Of a stretch of 64,000 bases of DNA, positions 34,695-45,821 are shown piece by piece. The stretch's first letter is position 1. Each line of letters begins with the position of its first letter. Source of the stretch: an uncultured Megasphaera sp. (GTDB lineage Bacteria > Bacillota > Negativicutes > Veillonellales > Megasphaeraceae); NCBI GenBank assembly GCA_934193515.1, contig CAKPVJ010000003.1:74850-138849 (forward strand), read 5' to 3'. Made by a program: the position numbers and the translations under genes. Below the pieces are notes generated by a model. It was given only the letters and a program-made list of their open reading frames with translations. It ran no database searches and was not told the origin of the DNA.

Positions 34695-36032
34695 ATGGTA
34701 CGAAGCATGACTTCCGGCAGTCCGATTCGATTGATTTTATCGTTTACGGTGCCGCTCTTAATTGGCAATGTATTTCAACAATTTTATAATATTGCCGACA
34801 TTATTATCGTTGGCCGCATTATCGGCGTGCATGCCCTGGCGGCTGTAGGGGCGGCCGGGCCGCTGTTTATGGCGTTGATTGGCCTGACGATTGGGCTGTC
34901 GTCCGGCTTTTCGGTCATTACGGGACAGCGGTTCGGCGCCGGTGATGAAGCAGGCGTGCGTCATTCTGTGGCGATGTCGGCCATGCTGGCTGTCGGGATT
35001 ACGGCAATACTGACGGCTGCTGCCGTCATTCTCATGCCGCAAATCATGATTTTGATGAATATTTCTGATGAGCTGTACGATGACTCGTATCAGTATATTA
35101 TCATCATTGCCTACGGTATCATTGCCATGATGATGTACAATCTGCTGTCTGCCATTTGCCGAGCCTTAGGCGACAGCCGGACGCCGTTGTACTTTTTGAT
35201 GGTGTCTTCCGTGCTGAATGTCGGCTTGGCGCTGCTGTTTATTCAGCAGTTTGGCTGGGGCGTTCCCGGCTCGGCTATTGCGTTGGTCATTGCGCAGGGT
35301 ATCTCTGCCGTATTGTGCTTTGGCTACATGCTCAAGCGGTTTCCCATGCTGCGCCTGACTCGCCGTGACTGGGTATGGGATCGTGCGTTTGCTTGGAAGC
35401 ATTTGCGGTTGGGCCTGCCGATGGCAGCGCAGTTTACGATTATTTCACTGGGCATTTTGGCAATTCAGTCGATTTGCAATACCTTTGGACCGGAAACGAT
35501 TGCCGGCTTTGTCTCTGCGACGCGTATTGAACAGCTGGCATTACAGCCCATGGTTTCCTTTGGCATTGCAATGGCCGTATATTCTGCCCAAAATTTTGGC
35601 GCGCGCCACTATGAACGGATTCGGACTGGTGTGCGCCAATGCTCGCTCGTTTCCTTTGTTTTTTGTGTGGCGGCTATTTTTGCCATGCTGTTTTATGGCC
35701 GGGAATTGATTTCTATCTTTACGAGTGAGCCCGATGAGCTGCTCCTCGACCAAGCCTCGCTGTATTTGCGGACTTCTGTGCCGTTTTATCTCTTTTTGGG
35801 GCAGATTTTTGTATACCGCAACGCCTTGCAGGGCATGGGGATTTCCAGCGTGCCGCTGATCAGCAGTATTATTGAATTGGTGCTGCGCGGCGTGGCAGCC
35901 TTTGTGCTGGCAGGCATGTGGGGCTTTTTCGGTATCTGCTGTGCCAGCCCGATTTGCTGGGTAGCAGCCTGCTTGTTTACGACGGGCAGTTATTTCTATG
36001 TACGCCGCACGATGAAACGGGCCGGTCAGTAA
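34695..36032 (+). CDS. MATE-family efflux transporter
   Basis: A 445-residue transporter of the MATE (MatE, DinF/NorM-like) family with 12 hydrophobic segments in two repeats. It opens GSPIRLILSFTVPLLIGNVF with the first-helix motif QQFYNIADIIIVGR, and the second repeat has LRLGLPMAAQFTI. Members expel cationic drugs or metabolites using Na+ or H+ gradients. The ATG at 34695 follows AAAAAGGAG; an in-frame start at 34665 lies inside the terminator. No regulator is next to it. Confidence 0.92.
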   Translation: MVRSMTSGSPIRLILSFTVPLLIGNVFQQFYNIADIIIVGRIIGVHALAAVGAAGPLFMALIGLTIGLSSGFSVITGQRFGAGDEAGVRHSVAMSAMLAVGITAILTAAAVILMPQIMILMNISDELYDDSYQYIIIIAYGIIAMMMYNLLSAICRALGDSRTPLYFLMVSSVLNVGLALLFIQQFGWGVPGSAIALVIAQGISAVLCFGYMLKRFPMLRLTRRDWVWDRAFAWKHLRLGLPMAAQFTIISLGILAIQSICNTFGPETIAGFVSATRIEQLALQPMVSFGIAMAVYSAQNFGARHYERIRTGVRQCSLVSFVFCVAAIFAMLFYGRELISIFTSEPDELLLDQASLYLRTSVPFYLFLGQIFVYRNALQGMGISSVPLISSIIELVLRGVAAFVLAGMWGFFGICCASPICWVAACLFTTGSYFYVRRTMKRAGQ

Positions 36033-36037
36033 AAAGA

Positions 36038-36066
36038 TTGTCAGGCACGGCAATGCATGGTACAAT
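36038..36066 (+). promoter_or_regulatory. recQ promoter
   Basis: TTGTCA (36038-36043) and TACAAT (36061-36066) are 17 bases apart, with a 44-base leader to recQ. Confidence 0.65.
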
Positions 36067-36110
36067 AGCTGTGTTGTGATTGCGTTCGTTTGTTTGCATA
36101 GGGGGAAATA

Positions 36111-37931
36111 ATGGCACGGCCTATTGATATATTAAAACAATATTTTGGTTATACTGCGTTTCGGCCTGGCCAGGAAGAAGTCATACAGACACTGCTGCAG
36201 GGACAGGATTGCCTGGCTGTCATGCCGACTGGCGCGGGAAAATCTATCTGTTTTCAGATTCCGGCCCTGCTGCTGCCGGGCATTACGATTATCATCTCAC
36301 CGCTCATTTCACTGATGAAAGATCAGGTCGATGCCTTGATTACTCAGCAGATTCCGGCGACATATATCAACAGCCAGTGTACCTTTGAAGAAGCGAAACA
36401 GCGGTTTGCCGCGATTCGCGCCGGCCGTGTCAAGTTGGTATATGTATCGCCGGAACGGCTGCAAAATGAGTTTTTTGCGTCCTTTATGCAGACCATGCCC
36501 ATTGCCATGCTGATTATCGACGAAGCCCATTGTGTATCGCAGTGGGGCCATGATTTCCGTCCCAGCTACTGTGCTGTCAAAGACTGGCTGCAGACCTTGC
36601 CGCGCCGTCCGATTGTCGGCGCATTTACGGCTACGGCGACGGAAAAAGTAAAGCAGGATATGCTGGCACTGCTGGGACTAGAAAACGAACGCATTTTTAT
36701 TGGCGGCTTTGACCGGCCTAATTTATATTTTCGCGTCGTCGCCAATGCCGATAAACTGCATTTTGTCTTGGCTTATATCCAAAAGCACCGCGGTGAAAGC
36801 GGCATTATCTATGCGGCAACGCGGAAGGAAGTAGACCGTGTATATACGGAACTGCGCAGCCGGGGACTGCGTGTCGGACGCTATCATGCCGGCATGAGCG
36901 ACAGCCAGCGGCAGAAAGCACAGGATGATTTTACCTATGACAATACGGATATCATGGTAGCCACCAATGCCTTTGGCATGGGCATAGACAAAAGCAACGT
37001 CCGTTTTGTCATTCACTATCAGATGCCGAAAAATCTGGAAAGCTATTATCAAGAAGCCGGCCGTGCCGGACGAGACGGCGCACCGGGAGAATGTATTCTG
37101 CTGTTTAACCGGCAGGATATTATGATTCAAAAATATTTGATTGAAATATCCGTCCACAATCCGCAGCAGCAGGAAAAAGAACTGCAGATGTTAAACCGCA
37201 TGGTGGGCTACTGCGAAAGCAGGCAGTGTCTGCGCCATTATATTTTGACTTATTTTGGCGAGCAGCCTGCATGGCAGCGCTGTGAAAGCTGCGGCAACTG
37301 CGATCAGGAAGTAGTCGAAGAAGACCGCACGCCGGCAGTACGCAACATCTGCCAGTGTGTCGATGAGCTGAAAGGGCGGTTTGGCCTGACGATGATTTGC
37401 GATATTTTAAAAGGCAGCCAAAATGCAAAAGTCAAACGATACGGCTTTCAGCGCAATACGTCGTTTGGCCTGCTGGGAGATTTTTCAGGCAGTGAGATTC
37501 GGGATATGCTGCGCCAGGCGATTGACGACGGCTTTTTACAGCAGTCCGAAGGGCAGTATCCTGTGGTCAGTCTGACAGCGGCAGGCCGAGATGTACTGGC
37601 AGGCAACAGGCAGGTCGTACAGGAACGGGTGATTGCACCGGCTGAAGCGGAAGCCGTGCTTGCTAAGCCCAAACGCAGCGGTGTTGTCGATGAAGAAGCG
37701 CTGCGTCCTTTGTTTGACGCCTTGCGTGCCGCACGCTACGAATTGGCTAAAAAAGAACATATTCCGCCGTTTGTCATTTTCTCCGATGCGACGCTGTGGG
37801 AAATGGCTGCGCACCAGCCGCAGACGCTGGCAGATATGGCGGCCATCAAAGGTGTCGGCGAATTTAAGTTGAATAAATATGGAAAACGATTTATAGATGT
37901 CATTGCAAAAGCAGCAGAAACACAGAGGTGA
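36111..37931 (+). CDS. recQ: ATP-dependent DNA helicase RecQ
   Basis: RecQ (606 residues) unwinds DNA 3' to 5' in recombination and repair. Helicase motifs are [10 protein letters not shown], Walker A MPTGAGKS (38-45), DEAH box [21 protein letters not shown], and [10 protein letters not shown]. The zinc-binding cysteines (ESRQCLRHY and CESCGNCD) are near 370-395, followed by a winged-helix RQC domain and a C-terminal HRDC domain (about 525-605). The 3' end reaches the thyA ribosome site, so recQ-thyA-folA is probably one operon. Confidence 0.96.
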   Translation: MARPIDILKQYFGYTAFRPGQEEVIQTLLQGQDCLAVMPTGAGKSICFQIPALLLPGITIIISPLISLMKDQVDALITQQIPATYINSQCTFEEAKQRFAAIRAGRVKLVYVSPERLQNEFFASFMQTMPIAMLIIDEAHCVSQWGHDFRPSYCAVKDWLQTLPRRPIVGAFTATATEKVKQDMLALLGLENERIFIGGFDRPNLYFRVVANADKLHFVLAYIQKHRGESGIIYAATRKEVDRVYTELRSRGLRVGRYHAGMSDSQRQKAQDDFTYDNTDIMVATNAFGMGIDKSNVRFVIHYQMPKNLESYYQEAGRAGRDGAPGECILLFNRQDIMIQKYLIEISVHNPQQQEKELQMLNRMVGYCESRQCLRHYILTYFGEQPAWQRCESCGNCDQEVVEEDRTPAVRNICQCVDELKGRFGLTMICDILKGSQNAKVKRYGFQRNTSFGLLGDFSGSEIRDMLRQAIDDGFLQQSEGQYPVVSLTAAGRDVLAGNRQVVQERVIAPAEAEAVLAKPKRSGVVDEEALRPLFDALRAARYELAKKEHIPPFVIFSDATLWEMAAHQPQTLADMAAIKGVGEFKLNKYGKRFIDVIAKAAETQR

Positions 37932-37936
37932 TTTTC

Positions 37937-39225
<1,289 letters not shown>

Positions 39226-39260
39226 GGCGGTTTCAGCATGTCTGCCTTATATAAATTCGG

Positions 39261-39289
39261 TTGACATTGCTTATCGATTATGGTACACT
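39261..39289 (+). promoter_or_regulatory. Cold-shock gene promoter
   Basis: TTGACA (39261-39266, consensus) and TACACT (39284-39289) are 17 bases apart. The leader of about 45 bases has a small AGCTA/TAGCT stem (39298-39312) and then a T7 run before the AGGAGG site. Confidence 0.75.
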
Positions 39290-39340
39290 AACACAAGAGC
39301 TAGAAGATAGCTGGAATTGTTTTTTTAGGAGGATTTTGTT

Positions 39341-39538
39341 ATGCACGGTAAAGTAAAATGGTTTAGCGCAGAAAAAGGTTATGGCTTTATTGAAAGAGAA
39401 GATGGCGGCGATGTATTTGTACATTTTTCAGCTATCCAGGAAGATGGTTTCAAATCCTTGACTGAAGGTCAGGAAGTTGAATTCGACATCGTTGATGGTG
39501 CTCGTGGACCGCAGGCTGCTAACGTAGTCAAAGCGTAA
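39341..39538 (+). CDS. Cold-shock protein (CspA family)
   Basis: A 65-residue single-domain nucleic-acid-binding protein that melts RNA secondary structure. Both RNA-binding motifs are intact: RNP1 KGYGFIE (14-20) and RNP2 VFVHFSA (about 26-32). It stands alone between a near-consensus promoter, a strong AGGAGG site and a perfect terminator, as expected of a highly expressed gene. Whether it is cold-induced or constitutive cannot be told from sequence. Confidence 0.96.
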   Translation: MHGKVKWFSAEKGYGFIEREDGGDVFVHFSAIQEDGFKSLTEGQEVEFDIVDGARGPQAANVVKA

Positions 39539-39558
39539 GCAATATAGATCGACCTTTT

Positions 39559-39588
39559 AAACCGGTAACAGTTGTTACCGGTTTTTTT
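39559..39588 (+). terminator. Terminator of the cold-shock gene
   Basis: AACCGGTAACA / TGTTACCGGTT is a perfect 11-base stem with a two-base loop as drawn (four if the top pairs open), followed by a long T-run. Confidence 0.88.
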
Positions 39589-39608
39589 ATACGCATAAAA
39601 TTAAAATA

Positions 39609-39617
39609 TGATACAAT
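39609..39617 (+). promoter_or_regulatory. Adenine deaminase operon promoter (extended -10)
   Basis: TGA followed by TACAAT lies 44 bases before the gene. No -35 box is clear, and the 72-base gap after the terminator is too short and lacks the conserved loops for a purine riboswitch. Confidence 0.4.
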
Positions 39618-39660
39618 ATACCTGTACGATTACTAGCTGAAGCTCATAAAGGAGAAGGTC

Positions 39661-41403
39661 ATGAAAGGGAAGCGCGATATCATAAAACGCAGGATTGAAG
39701 CCGCGCAGGGACGGATTCCTGCCGATTTGGTTATCAAAAACTGTCATATTGTCAATGTCTATACGCAGACGATAACGGAAGGAGATATTGCCGTTATCGA
39801 TGGATATATTGCCGCTGTCGGCGGTTCCTATGAAGGACGGGCCGTATGGGACGGCAAGGGGGCCTATGCCGCACCGGGATTGATTGAAAGTCATATCCAT
39901 ATCGAGTCATCTTACGTCAGTCCGGAAGAATTCGGCCGCCTTTTGGTTCCGTTGGGCACGACGACGGCTATTGCCGACCCGCATGAAATCGTCAATGTCT
40001 GCGGGTTGGATGGGCTGTCTTATATGATGGAAGCAGCCAAACAGACAGCGATGGACATTCGCTATATGGTGCCGTCCTGTGTCCCGGCGACCGACTTTGA
40101 CCACAGCGGCGCGGTCCTGCATGCGCCGGAGCTGCAAGAACCGCTTCGCAGTCCGGATACATTTGGGCTGGGAGAACTGATGAATTATCCCGGCGTGCTG
40201 GCTGCAGATGACGACATTATAGAAAAAATCACAGCCGCGCAGGAAGCACATAAGGTAATTGACGGGCACAGTCCGGGACTGCATGGCGACGGGCTGCAGG
40301 CTTATATCGGTTCCGGCATTGCGACGGACCATGAATGTGCAGATATAGAAGATGTCCGCGAACGCATTGCTGCCGGTATGTACGTCATGCTGCGCAACGG
40401 CTCGGCATGCCATGATTTGCCGCGCTTGATACAGGCTGTTACTCCGGCTTCTCTCAGACGCTTTCTGCTGTGTTCGGATGATTTGCATCCCCATACGATT
40501 ATGGCAAAAGGCCATTTAAATGAACATCTGCGCCTTTGCGTGCAGCACGGTATCTCAGCCGCCGCGGCGATTACGATGGCCACGCTGAATCCGGCTGAAT
40601 GCTATCAGTTGACAGACCGGGGCGCGCTGGCACCGGGAAAACGGGCCGACATCGTGTTGTTCCAAGACCTGCAGGATTTTAAAGCGCAGGCGGTATGGAT
40701 TGCCGGAACGCTGGCAGGAAAAGACGGGACATACAGGCTGCCTTTTACGCGCAGTGATTACAGCCGTGTCAGCAGTACTGTCCATCTCCGTGATTTTTCC
40801 CAGGAAAAGCTGCGCATGCATCTCAAAAGCACGCATGTACATACGATTGATATCCTGCCGGGCAGTGTCGTAACGAAAAAAGGCACAGCAGATATTCAAC
40901 TCGATGCCCAAGGTGATTTCGTATACAATCCCCAGGAAGACATCGTCAAAGTGGCTGTCGTCGAACGGCATCATGGGACCGGTCATGTAGGCTTGGGACT
41001 GCTTCGCGGCTATGGTCTGCAACAAGGGGCCGTCGCCGTATCGATTGCGCACGATTCCCACAATATTATCACGGCCGGCACGAATACTGCCGATATGGCT
41101 GCTGCCGTAACCGAATTGGAACGGCAAAAAGGCGGTATGGTATTGGTGCTGAATGGCCGCGTCTTGGCGTCGATTCCGCTGCCGATTGCCGGCTTGATGA
41201 GTGACCAGAGCGGTGCCTGGGTCGATACGCAGATGGCATCCTTATACCACATAGCCCGTCATACTATGGGCATCCATGAAGATGTCGATGTCATTATGAC
41301 GTTATGCTTTATGTCGCTGCCGGTCATTCCCGCCATCAAGCTCATGGATACGGGCTTGTTCGATGTCGAATCCTTTTCGTTTATTTCTATAGAAGCAGAC
41401 TAG
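39661..41403 (+). CDS. ade: Adenine deaminase
   Basis: A 580-residue AdeC-type adenine deaminase of the amidohydrolase superfamily (adenine to hypoxanthine plus ammonia). The N-terminal metal site is in GLIESHIHIESSYV, followed by TTAIADPHEIVNV; AATMATLNPAE-like sequence (ITMATLNPAECYQL) and the late GGMVLVLNGR and LMSDQSG segments are AdeC hallmarks. It is followed by a PucR-type regulator gene ten bases downstream, which suggests purine or nitrogen control. Confidence 0.95.
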   Translation: MKGKRDIIKRRIEAAQGRIPADLVIKNCHIVNVYTQTITEGDIAVIDGYIAAVGGSYEGRAVWDGKGAYAAPGLIESHIHIESSYVSPEEFGRLLVPLGTTTAIADPHEIVNVCGLDGLSYMMEAAKQTAMDIRYMVPSCVPATDFDHSGAVLHAPELQEPLRSPDTFGLGELMNYPGVLAADDDIIEKITAAQEAHKVIDGHSPGLHGDGLQAYIGSGIATDHECADIEDVRERIAAGMYVMLRNGSACHDLPRLIQAVTPASLRRFLLCSDDLHPHTIMAKGHLNEHLRLCVQHGISAAAAITMATLNPAECYQLTDRGALAPGKRADIVLFQDLQDFKAQAVWIAGTLAGKDGTYRLPFTRSDYSRVSSTVHLRDFSQEKLRMHLKSTHVHTIDILPGSVVTKKGTADIQLDAQGDFVYNPQEDIVKVAVVERHHGTGHVGLGLLRGYGLQQGAVAVSIAHDSHNIITAGTNTADMAAAVTELERQKGGMVLVLNGRVLASIPLPIAGLMSDQSGAWVDTQMASLYHIARHTMGIHEDVDVIMTLCFMSLPVIPAIKLMDTGLFDVESFSFISIEAD

Positions 41404-41413
41404 GTGACAAACG

Positions 41414-42598
41414 ATGTCTATACCTGTATACCGATTATATAATGAAAGAAACAACCCCTATAAACTGGAACTGCGGGCCGGCAGAAACGGCTTATACAAA
41501 GAAGTGGCATGGGTTCACATTATGGAAGATACCGAGTATGCGTCTTTTTTGTCTAAAAATGAACTGATTTTTACGACCGGCATGGGCAAAGGCGACAATG
41601 CCCGCTGGCTGCAGAAATTCATTGCGGCGTTGATTGCCATAGGCTCTACGGGAGTCGTACTCAATATCGGCAAATATATTACTGAAGAAGATATTACCGA
41701 AGACGTTGCGGCTTTATGCAATGAACACCAATTTCCACTCTTTACGATGCCTTGGAATATTCGACTGTCCGATATTACACAGGATTTTTTGTATTCTATT
41801 TTTTTGACAAAGCAGAAAGAATATGAAATCGTCAGTGCCTGCAAACAGCTTTTCTTTGAGCAGCGTCCGCTGGAAGCGATCAACCGGCTCAAGCTGCATG
41901 GCTTTACAGAACGAGGAAATTATCAGGTCATGGGCCTGCATTTTCAGGATGTGCAGTCTGTAGACCAGCTGGAAACCTTACTGACGTCATATAAATTTAT
42001 TTTAAACGAACAGGGCGCAAAATATATTGTATTTCCTTTGAAAAAATTAATTGTTTTGATGATGAAAGTCGAAAACCCAGACGAAGCGGCGAAGATGATA
42101 CAGGACTTATACGTGCAGCTTCATGACCGGGAAGAAGTAAAGCCCGTCATCGGCAGCAGCATGATTGTATCCTCGCTGCATGAATTGGCGATTGCTTATG
42201 AACAGGCCGTGTGTGCTGTCACATGGGCATGCGTTCACCGCAAACACTGTCAGTACTTTGGTGCGCTGGGCGTCTATGCCCTGCTGTTTTCGCAGCGCAA
42301 CGACTTGGCCATGCGTGAACTTCATGACAAGGCGCTGGGGCCGGTACTGCAGTACGATGCGGCGCATAAGCGGGACTTGTTCCATACGCTGGAATCGTAT
42401 ATTGCACACAACGGCAGTATTCAGGCCGTAGCTCGGGAAACGTATGCCCACCGCAATACCGTAGCGTATCGGATTCAAAAAATTGAAACACTGCTCCAAT
42501 GCGATTTGAACGCAGAAGATACGCGTTTTACGTATTACCTGGCCTGTCATATTCACCATTACTTTCAAATTATGAAAGATAGACATGATATTTTGTAA
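41414..42598 (+). CDS. PucR-family transcriptional regulator
   Basis: A 394-residue regulator with the PucR layout. The N-terminal purine-catabolism-regulator-like domain (about 1-125) includes WVHIMEDTEYASFLSKNELIFTTG (ELIFTTG is the signature part). A GGDEF-like middle follows. The C-terminal helix-turn-helix (HTH_30, about 335-385) reads NGSIQAVARETYAHRNTVAYRIQKIE over two segments. PucR proteins activate or repress purine and related nitrogen-source genes. It shares an operon with adenine deaminase and ends before a strong terminator. Confidence 0.88.
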   Translation: MSIPVYRLYNERNNPYKLELRAGRNGLYKEVAWVHIMEDTEYASFLSKNELIFTTGMGKGDNARWLQKFIAALIAIGSTGVVLNIGKYITEEDITEDVAALCNEHQFPLFTMPWNIRLSDITQDFLYSIFLTKQKEYEIVSACKQLFFEQRPLEAINRLKLHGFTERGNYQVMGLHFQDVQSVDQLETLLTSYKFILNEQGAKYIVFPLKKLIVLMMKVENPDEAAKMIQDLYVQLHDREEVKPVIGSSMIVSSLHELAIAYEQAVCAVTWACVHRKHCQYFGALGVYALLFSQRNDLAMRELHDKALGPVLQYDAAHKRDLFHTLESYIAHNGSIQAVARETYAHRNTVAYRIQKIETLLQCDLNAEDTRFTYYLACHIHHYFQIMKDRHDIL

Positions 42599-42666
42599 TT
42601 AAATATGGCGTTTTCTTGTGCATCAAGCACAAAAACATAAAAAAATATTGGTTTTTCAACTCGTTG

Positions 42667-42724
42667 AGCCTTTTGCATTATGTGTATATAATGGACACAT
42701 AAGAAAGCAAAAGGCTGTTTTTTT
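42667..42724 (+). terminator. Terminator of the ade-pucR operon
   Basis: AGCCTTTTGC / GCAAAAGGCT is a perfect 10-base stem with an inner GTGT/ACAC pairing, followed by G and seven T bases. The rest of 42599-42915 is AT-rich, with a small TTGTGC/GCACAA repeat (42616-42632); I see no gene there and no convincing promoter for the next gene. Confidence 0.82.
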
Positions 42725-42915
42725 ATAATGGTTAACGAAAATACATGATATTTTTTAAAAATATTTTGGTTTGCGTAGTAAATGTGAAAAAACATGATAA
42801 GTTGGATGAGCAGAGGAGAGGATATGGAAAAAGAATGATGGATACGGCAAGTCCCCTTTAGCTAAATGATTGGGGCAGATACAAAAATGGAGAAGAAGAA
42901 AGGAGGCGGATTGGT

Positions 42916-44268
42916 TTGGCGCATTCGCAAAGGCAAGAAAAAGATTTTAATGCATTTTTAAATCGGCTGACCGTGTATTGTGGGAGTACTAATTTTCTGG
43001 ATGGCTATATTTTAGCGGCTATTGGCCCGGCATTGGTACATCTGGGACCTATTTTAAACCTAAATTCGTTTTGGACGGGGGCCATTGGGGCCGGGTCGCT
43101 GATTGGGATTTTAGTAGGAGGACCGATTTTTGGCTATGTTTCGGATAAAGTAGGGCGCAAGCTGCCGTTTATGGTTATCCCGATTGCCATGGCGATATTG
43201 TCCATTCTCTCGATGTTTGTCACTAGTGCAGAACAGTTGTTTATCGTGCGGTTCCTTTTGGGGTTGGTTATCGGGTCGGATTATCCGAGTGTTACCTCCT
43301 ATTTGGCCGAATATTCTCCGGCCCACCGGCGCGGCTTTATGATTGGCTGTCTGATGATTATGTGGATTTGCGGCATGACCCTGGGCGAAGTGGTTGGCTA
43401 TATCGTATACGATTCAGCGTATAATTGGCAGATTTTATTGGGGATTACCGCTGTACCAGCTATCATTTTGGTGTACTTGAGACGCAACTGTCCGGAATCG
43501 CCGCGTTGGCTCATGAATAAAGGACGTGTGGAAGAAGCAACCGCTATTATGAAAGAAATTTACGGCCCTGATGCAGACGTATCTTCGCTGGAAGAAACGA
43601 CTGTCAAAACATCGTATACAGAATTGTTTACGCCGAAATATTTAAAACGTATCTTTTTTGCCGGCATTTTCTGGGCAACGCAAGTACTTCCCATGTTTGC
43701 GATTTATATCTTTGGCCCATCGCTGCTCAAAGCAATTAAACTCAGCGAAGGAAAGGATTTGCTCCTTGGTAATTCGGTCATTGGCTTGATTTTTGTTATC
43801 GGCGTCGTATTAGGCACGTTGATTATCGAAAAGTTTGGCCGCCGTCCGCTGATTATTTGGAGTTTCGTCGGCATGGCGATTGGCTTATTAGTCTTTGGGA
43901 TTGTTGAAGAACCGCCATTCTGGCTGATTGTTACTGGTTTTACCGTATACGCTTTGGCATCGGGCCCTCCCAATGTCTTGGACTGGGTATATCCCAATGA
44001 ATTGTTCCCGACGGAAATTCGCGCAGCCGGCGTTGGCATGGCGACCTGCATCAGTCGATTCGGTCCGATTTTAGGTACTTTTGGATTACCCTATTATTTG
44101 GAAATGTTTGGCATTCAAATGACGATGCTTACCATGGTCGGTATCATTGCATTTGGCTTAGTTGTCTGCATCCTGATGGCACCGGAAACACGGGGACTGA
44201 ATTTAGCAGAAGCCAGCGGAGCCGTACCGATTGGCACGGAAGAAAAACGGAAAGCAGAAGAAGTATAG
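42916..44268 (+). CDS. MFS transporter, sugar-porter-like
   Basis: A 450-residue major facilitator with about 12 membrane segments. Sugar-porter signatures are present: GYVSDKVGRKLP after helix 2, RFLLGLVIGSDYP, PESPRWLMNKGR before the central loop, FGRRPLI and PETRGLNL at the C-terminus. Similar proteins carry nicotinate, aromatic acids or polyols, so the substrate is open. Its place before gabT and 4hbD makes an amino-acid-derived acid possible (inference). The start is TTG with AGGAGG nine bases upstream. Confidence 0.85.
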   Translation: MAHSQRQEKDFNAFLNRLTVYCGSTNFLDGYILAAIGPALVHLGPILNLNSFWTGAIGAGSLIGILVGGPIFGYVSDKVGRKLPFMVIPIAMAILSILSMFVTSAEQLFIVRFLLGLVIGSDYPSVTSYLAEYSPAHRRGFMIGCLMIMWICGMTLGEVVGYIVYDSAYNWQILLGITAVPAIILVYLRRNCPESPRWLMNKGRVEEATAIMKEIYGPDADVSSLEETTVKTSYTELFTPKYLKRIFFAGIFWATQVLPMFAIYIFGPSLLKAIKLSEGKDLLLGNSVIGLIFVIGVVLGTLIIEKFGRRPLIIWSFVGMAIGLLVFGIVEEPPFWLIVTGFTVYALASGPPNVLDWVYPNELFPTEIRAAGVGMATCISRFGPILGTFGLPYYLEMFGIQMTMLTMVGIIAFGLVVCILMAPETRGLNLAEASGAVPIGTEEKRKAEEV

Positions 44269-44293
44269 GCAGTATACCTAGTTGATTCATAGT

Positions 44294-44358
44294 GAATAGA
44301 ACAATTAGCAATAAAAATAAATACCCTAAAATGCGTTTTATTTTCAATGATTCTATTC
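44294..44358 (+). promoter_or_regulatory. Nested inverted repeat in the MFS-gabT gap
   Basis: GAATAGAA (44294-44301) pairs with TTCTATTC (44351-44358) and encloses a second perfect pair AAAATAAA (44314-44321) / TTTATTTT (44337-44344). It is AT-only, so the stem is not strong. It may be a weak terminator for the MFS gene or part of gabT control. Confidence 0.4.
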
Positions 44359-44410
44359 GCTTCTCATTATATTAGTATTCAAATTTGCGAAAAGAAAGTA
44401 GGATGATGAC

Positions 44411-45769
44411 ATGTTAACAAACGAATTACCAAAAATTATAACAAGCACAGTACCGGGTCCGAAAGCGGCAGAAATTATCAAAGAACGCGCTGTCAATACA
44501 CCAGATGCCATTCACTGCAGTTATCCTGTTGTTATGGATGAAGCACAGGGCGCGATCATTAAAGACGTAGACGGCAACTTGTTCCTCGACTGGATCGGCG
44601 GCGTCGGCGTATTGAATGTAGGCCATTCGCATCCGGAAGTCGTTGCGGCAGTGAAAGCGCAGGCTGATAAATACATGCACGGCATGTTCAATGTTGTTAC
44701 GCATGAAGGCTATGTCAAATTGGCTGGCGAACTCAACAAACGCGTTCCTGTTCGCGGCGAACAAAAACAGACGATGTTTGTAAACAGCGGTGCAGAAGCA
44801 GACGAAAACGCTGTCAAGATTGCCAAAGCCTATACAAAACGCCCGAATATCGTCGTATTCTCCGGCGCGTTCCACGGCCGTACGGTTATGACCATGGCCA
44901 TGACTGCTAAAAAAGCATATGCCCAAGGCATGGGCCCATTCCCTGATGGCGTATATCGTGCTAAATATCCGTATATCTATCGCCGTCCGGAAGGCATGTC
45001 GGAACAGGAATATTTAGATGAATGCATTCAAAGCTTGTATGAAGTATTTGATGAAGCATCACCGGCACAATATGTTGCAGCGGTTGTTTTGGAACCATTA
45101 CAGGGCGAAGGCGGCTTTATTCCGGCTCCGATTGAATGGGTGAAAAAACTTCGTGAAATCTGCGATGAAAACGGCATTCTCATGATTGCTGATGAAGTAC
45201 AGTCCGGCTTCGGCAGAACAGGCCGTCTCTTTGCTTCCCAGTACTGGCAGGAAGCTGGCGTAGAACCAGATATTATTTCTTCTGCTAAATCTATTGCCGG
45301 CGGCGTACCTCTCAGCATGGTTTGCGCTCGCAAAGAAATTTATGATGCTGTTCCGCGCGGTACGATTGGCGGTACCTTTGGCGGTAATGCCTTAGCCTGT
45401 GCAGCTGGCTTAAAAGTATTGGAATTGATGGATCGCGATCACTTGCCGGAACGTTCGTTGGAACTTGGCAAAAAATATGTAGATACCGTTACATCTTGGC
45501 AGGCCAAATATCCGGTTATTGGCGATGTACGCGGTCTCGGTGGCATGGTTGGCGTTGAATTTATCGATCCCGAAACAAAAGCTCCGAATCCGGAACTCGT
45601 CACCAAGCTGGTACAAGATACAGCCAAACATGGTTTGTTAGTAGAAAATGCAGGTTCTCACGGCCAGGTTATTCGTTTCTTGGCACCGCTCGTTATGACA
45701 GATGCACAACTGGATGCAGGTCTTGCTATCTTTGAAGCCTCTATCCGCCGTGTGCTGGGCTTGGAATAA
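44411..45769 (+). CDS. gabT: 4-aminobutyrate aminotransferase
   Basis: A 452-residue class III PLP aminotransferase of the GabT type, taking GABA and 2-oxoglutarate to succinate semialdehyde and glutamate. Visible are LDWIGGVGVLNVGHSHPEVV (first part of the fold), NSGAEADENAVKIAKAYT, FHGRTVMTMAMT, the cofactor aspartate in IADEVQSGFGRTG and the Schiff-base lysine Lys293 in SSAKSIAGGVPL. The next gene is a 4-hydroxybutyrate dehydrogenase, which consumes the product; this is strong support for GABA as substrate rather than ornithine. Confidence 0.92.
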   Translation: MLTNELPKIITSTVPGPKAAEIIKERAVNTPDAIHCSYPVVMDEAQGAIIKDVDGNLFLDWIGGVGVLNVGHSHPEVVAAVKAQADKYMHGMFNVVTHEGYVKLAGELNKRVPVRGEQKQTMFVNSGAEADENAVKIAKAYTKRPNIVVFSGAFHGRTVMTMAMTAKKAYAQGMGPFPDGVYRAKYPYIYRRPEGMSEQEYLDECIQSLYEVFDEASPAQYVAAVVLEPLQGEGGFIPAPIEWVKKLREICDENGILMIADEVQSGFGRTGRLFASQYWQEAGVEPDIISSAKSIAGGVPLSMVCARKEIYDAVPRGTIGGTFGGNALACAAGLKVLELMDRDHLPERSLELGKKYVDTVTSWQAKYPVIGDVRGLGGMVGVEFIDPETKAPNPELVTKLVQDTAKHGLLVENAGSHGQVIRFLAPLVMTDAQLDAGLAIFEASIRRVLGLE

Positions 45770-45789
45770 AAGACCGTTCTTGATATAAT
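45761..45789 (+). promoter_or_regulatory. Internal promoter for 4hbD
   Basis: TTGGAA (45761-45766) overlaps the end of gabT and is 17 bases from TATAAT (45784-45789), which also has an upstream TG extension. The dehydrogenase can therefore be transcribed apart from gabT. Confidence 0.65.
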
Positions 45790-45821
45790 ACATATGTACT
45801 TTATAAAAAAGGATGGTGTAT

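Noticed and set aside
39589..39660. Purine riboswitch in front of adenine deaminase
   Set aside because: The gap after the preceding terminator is only 72 bases and shows neither the three-helix junction nor the loop motifs.
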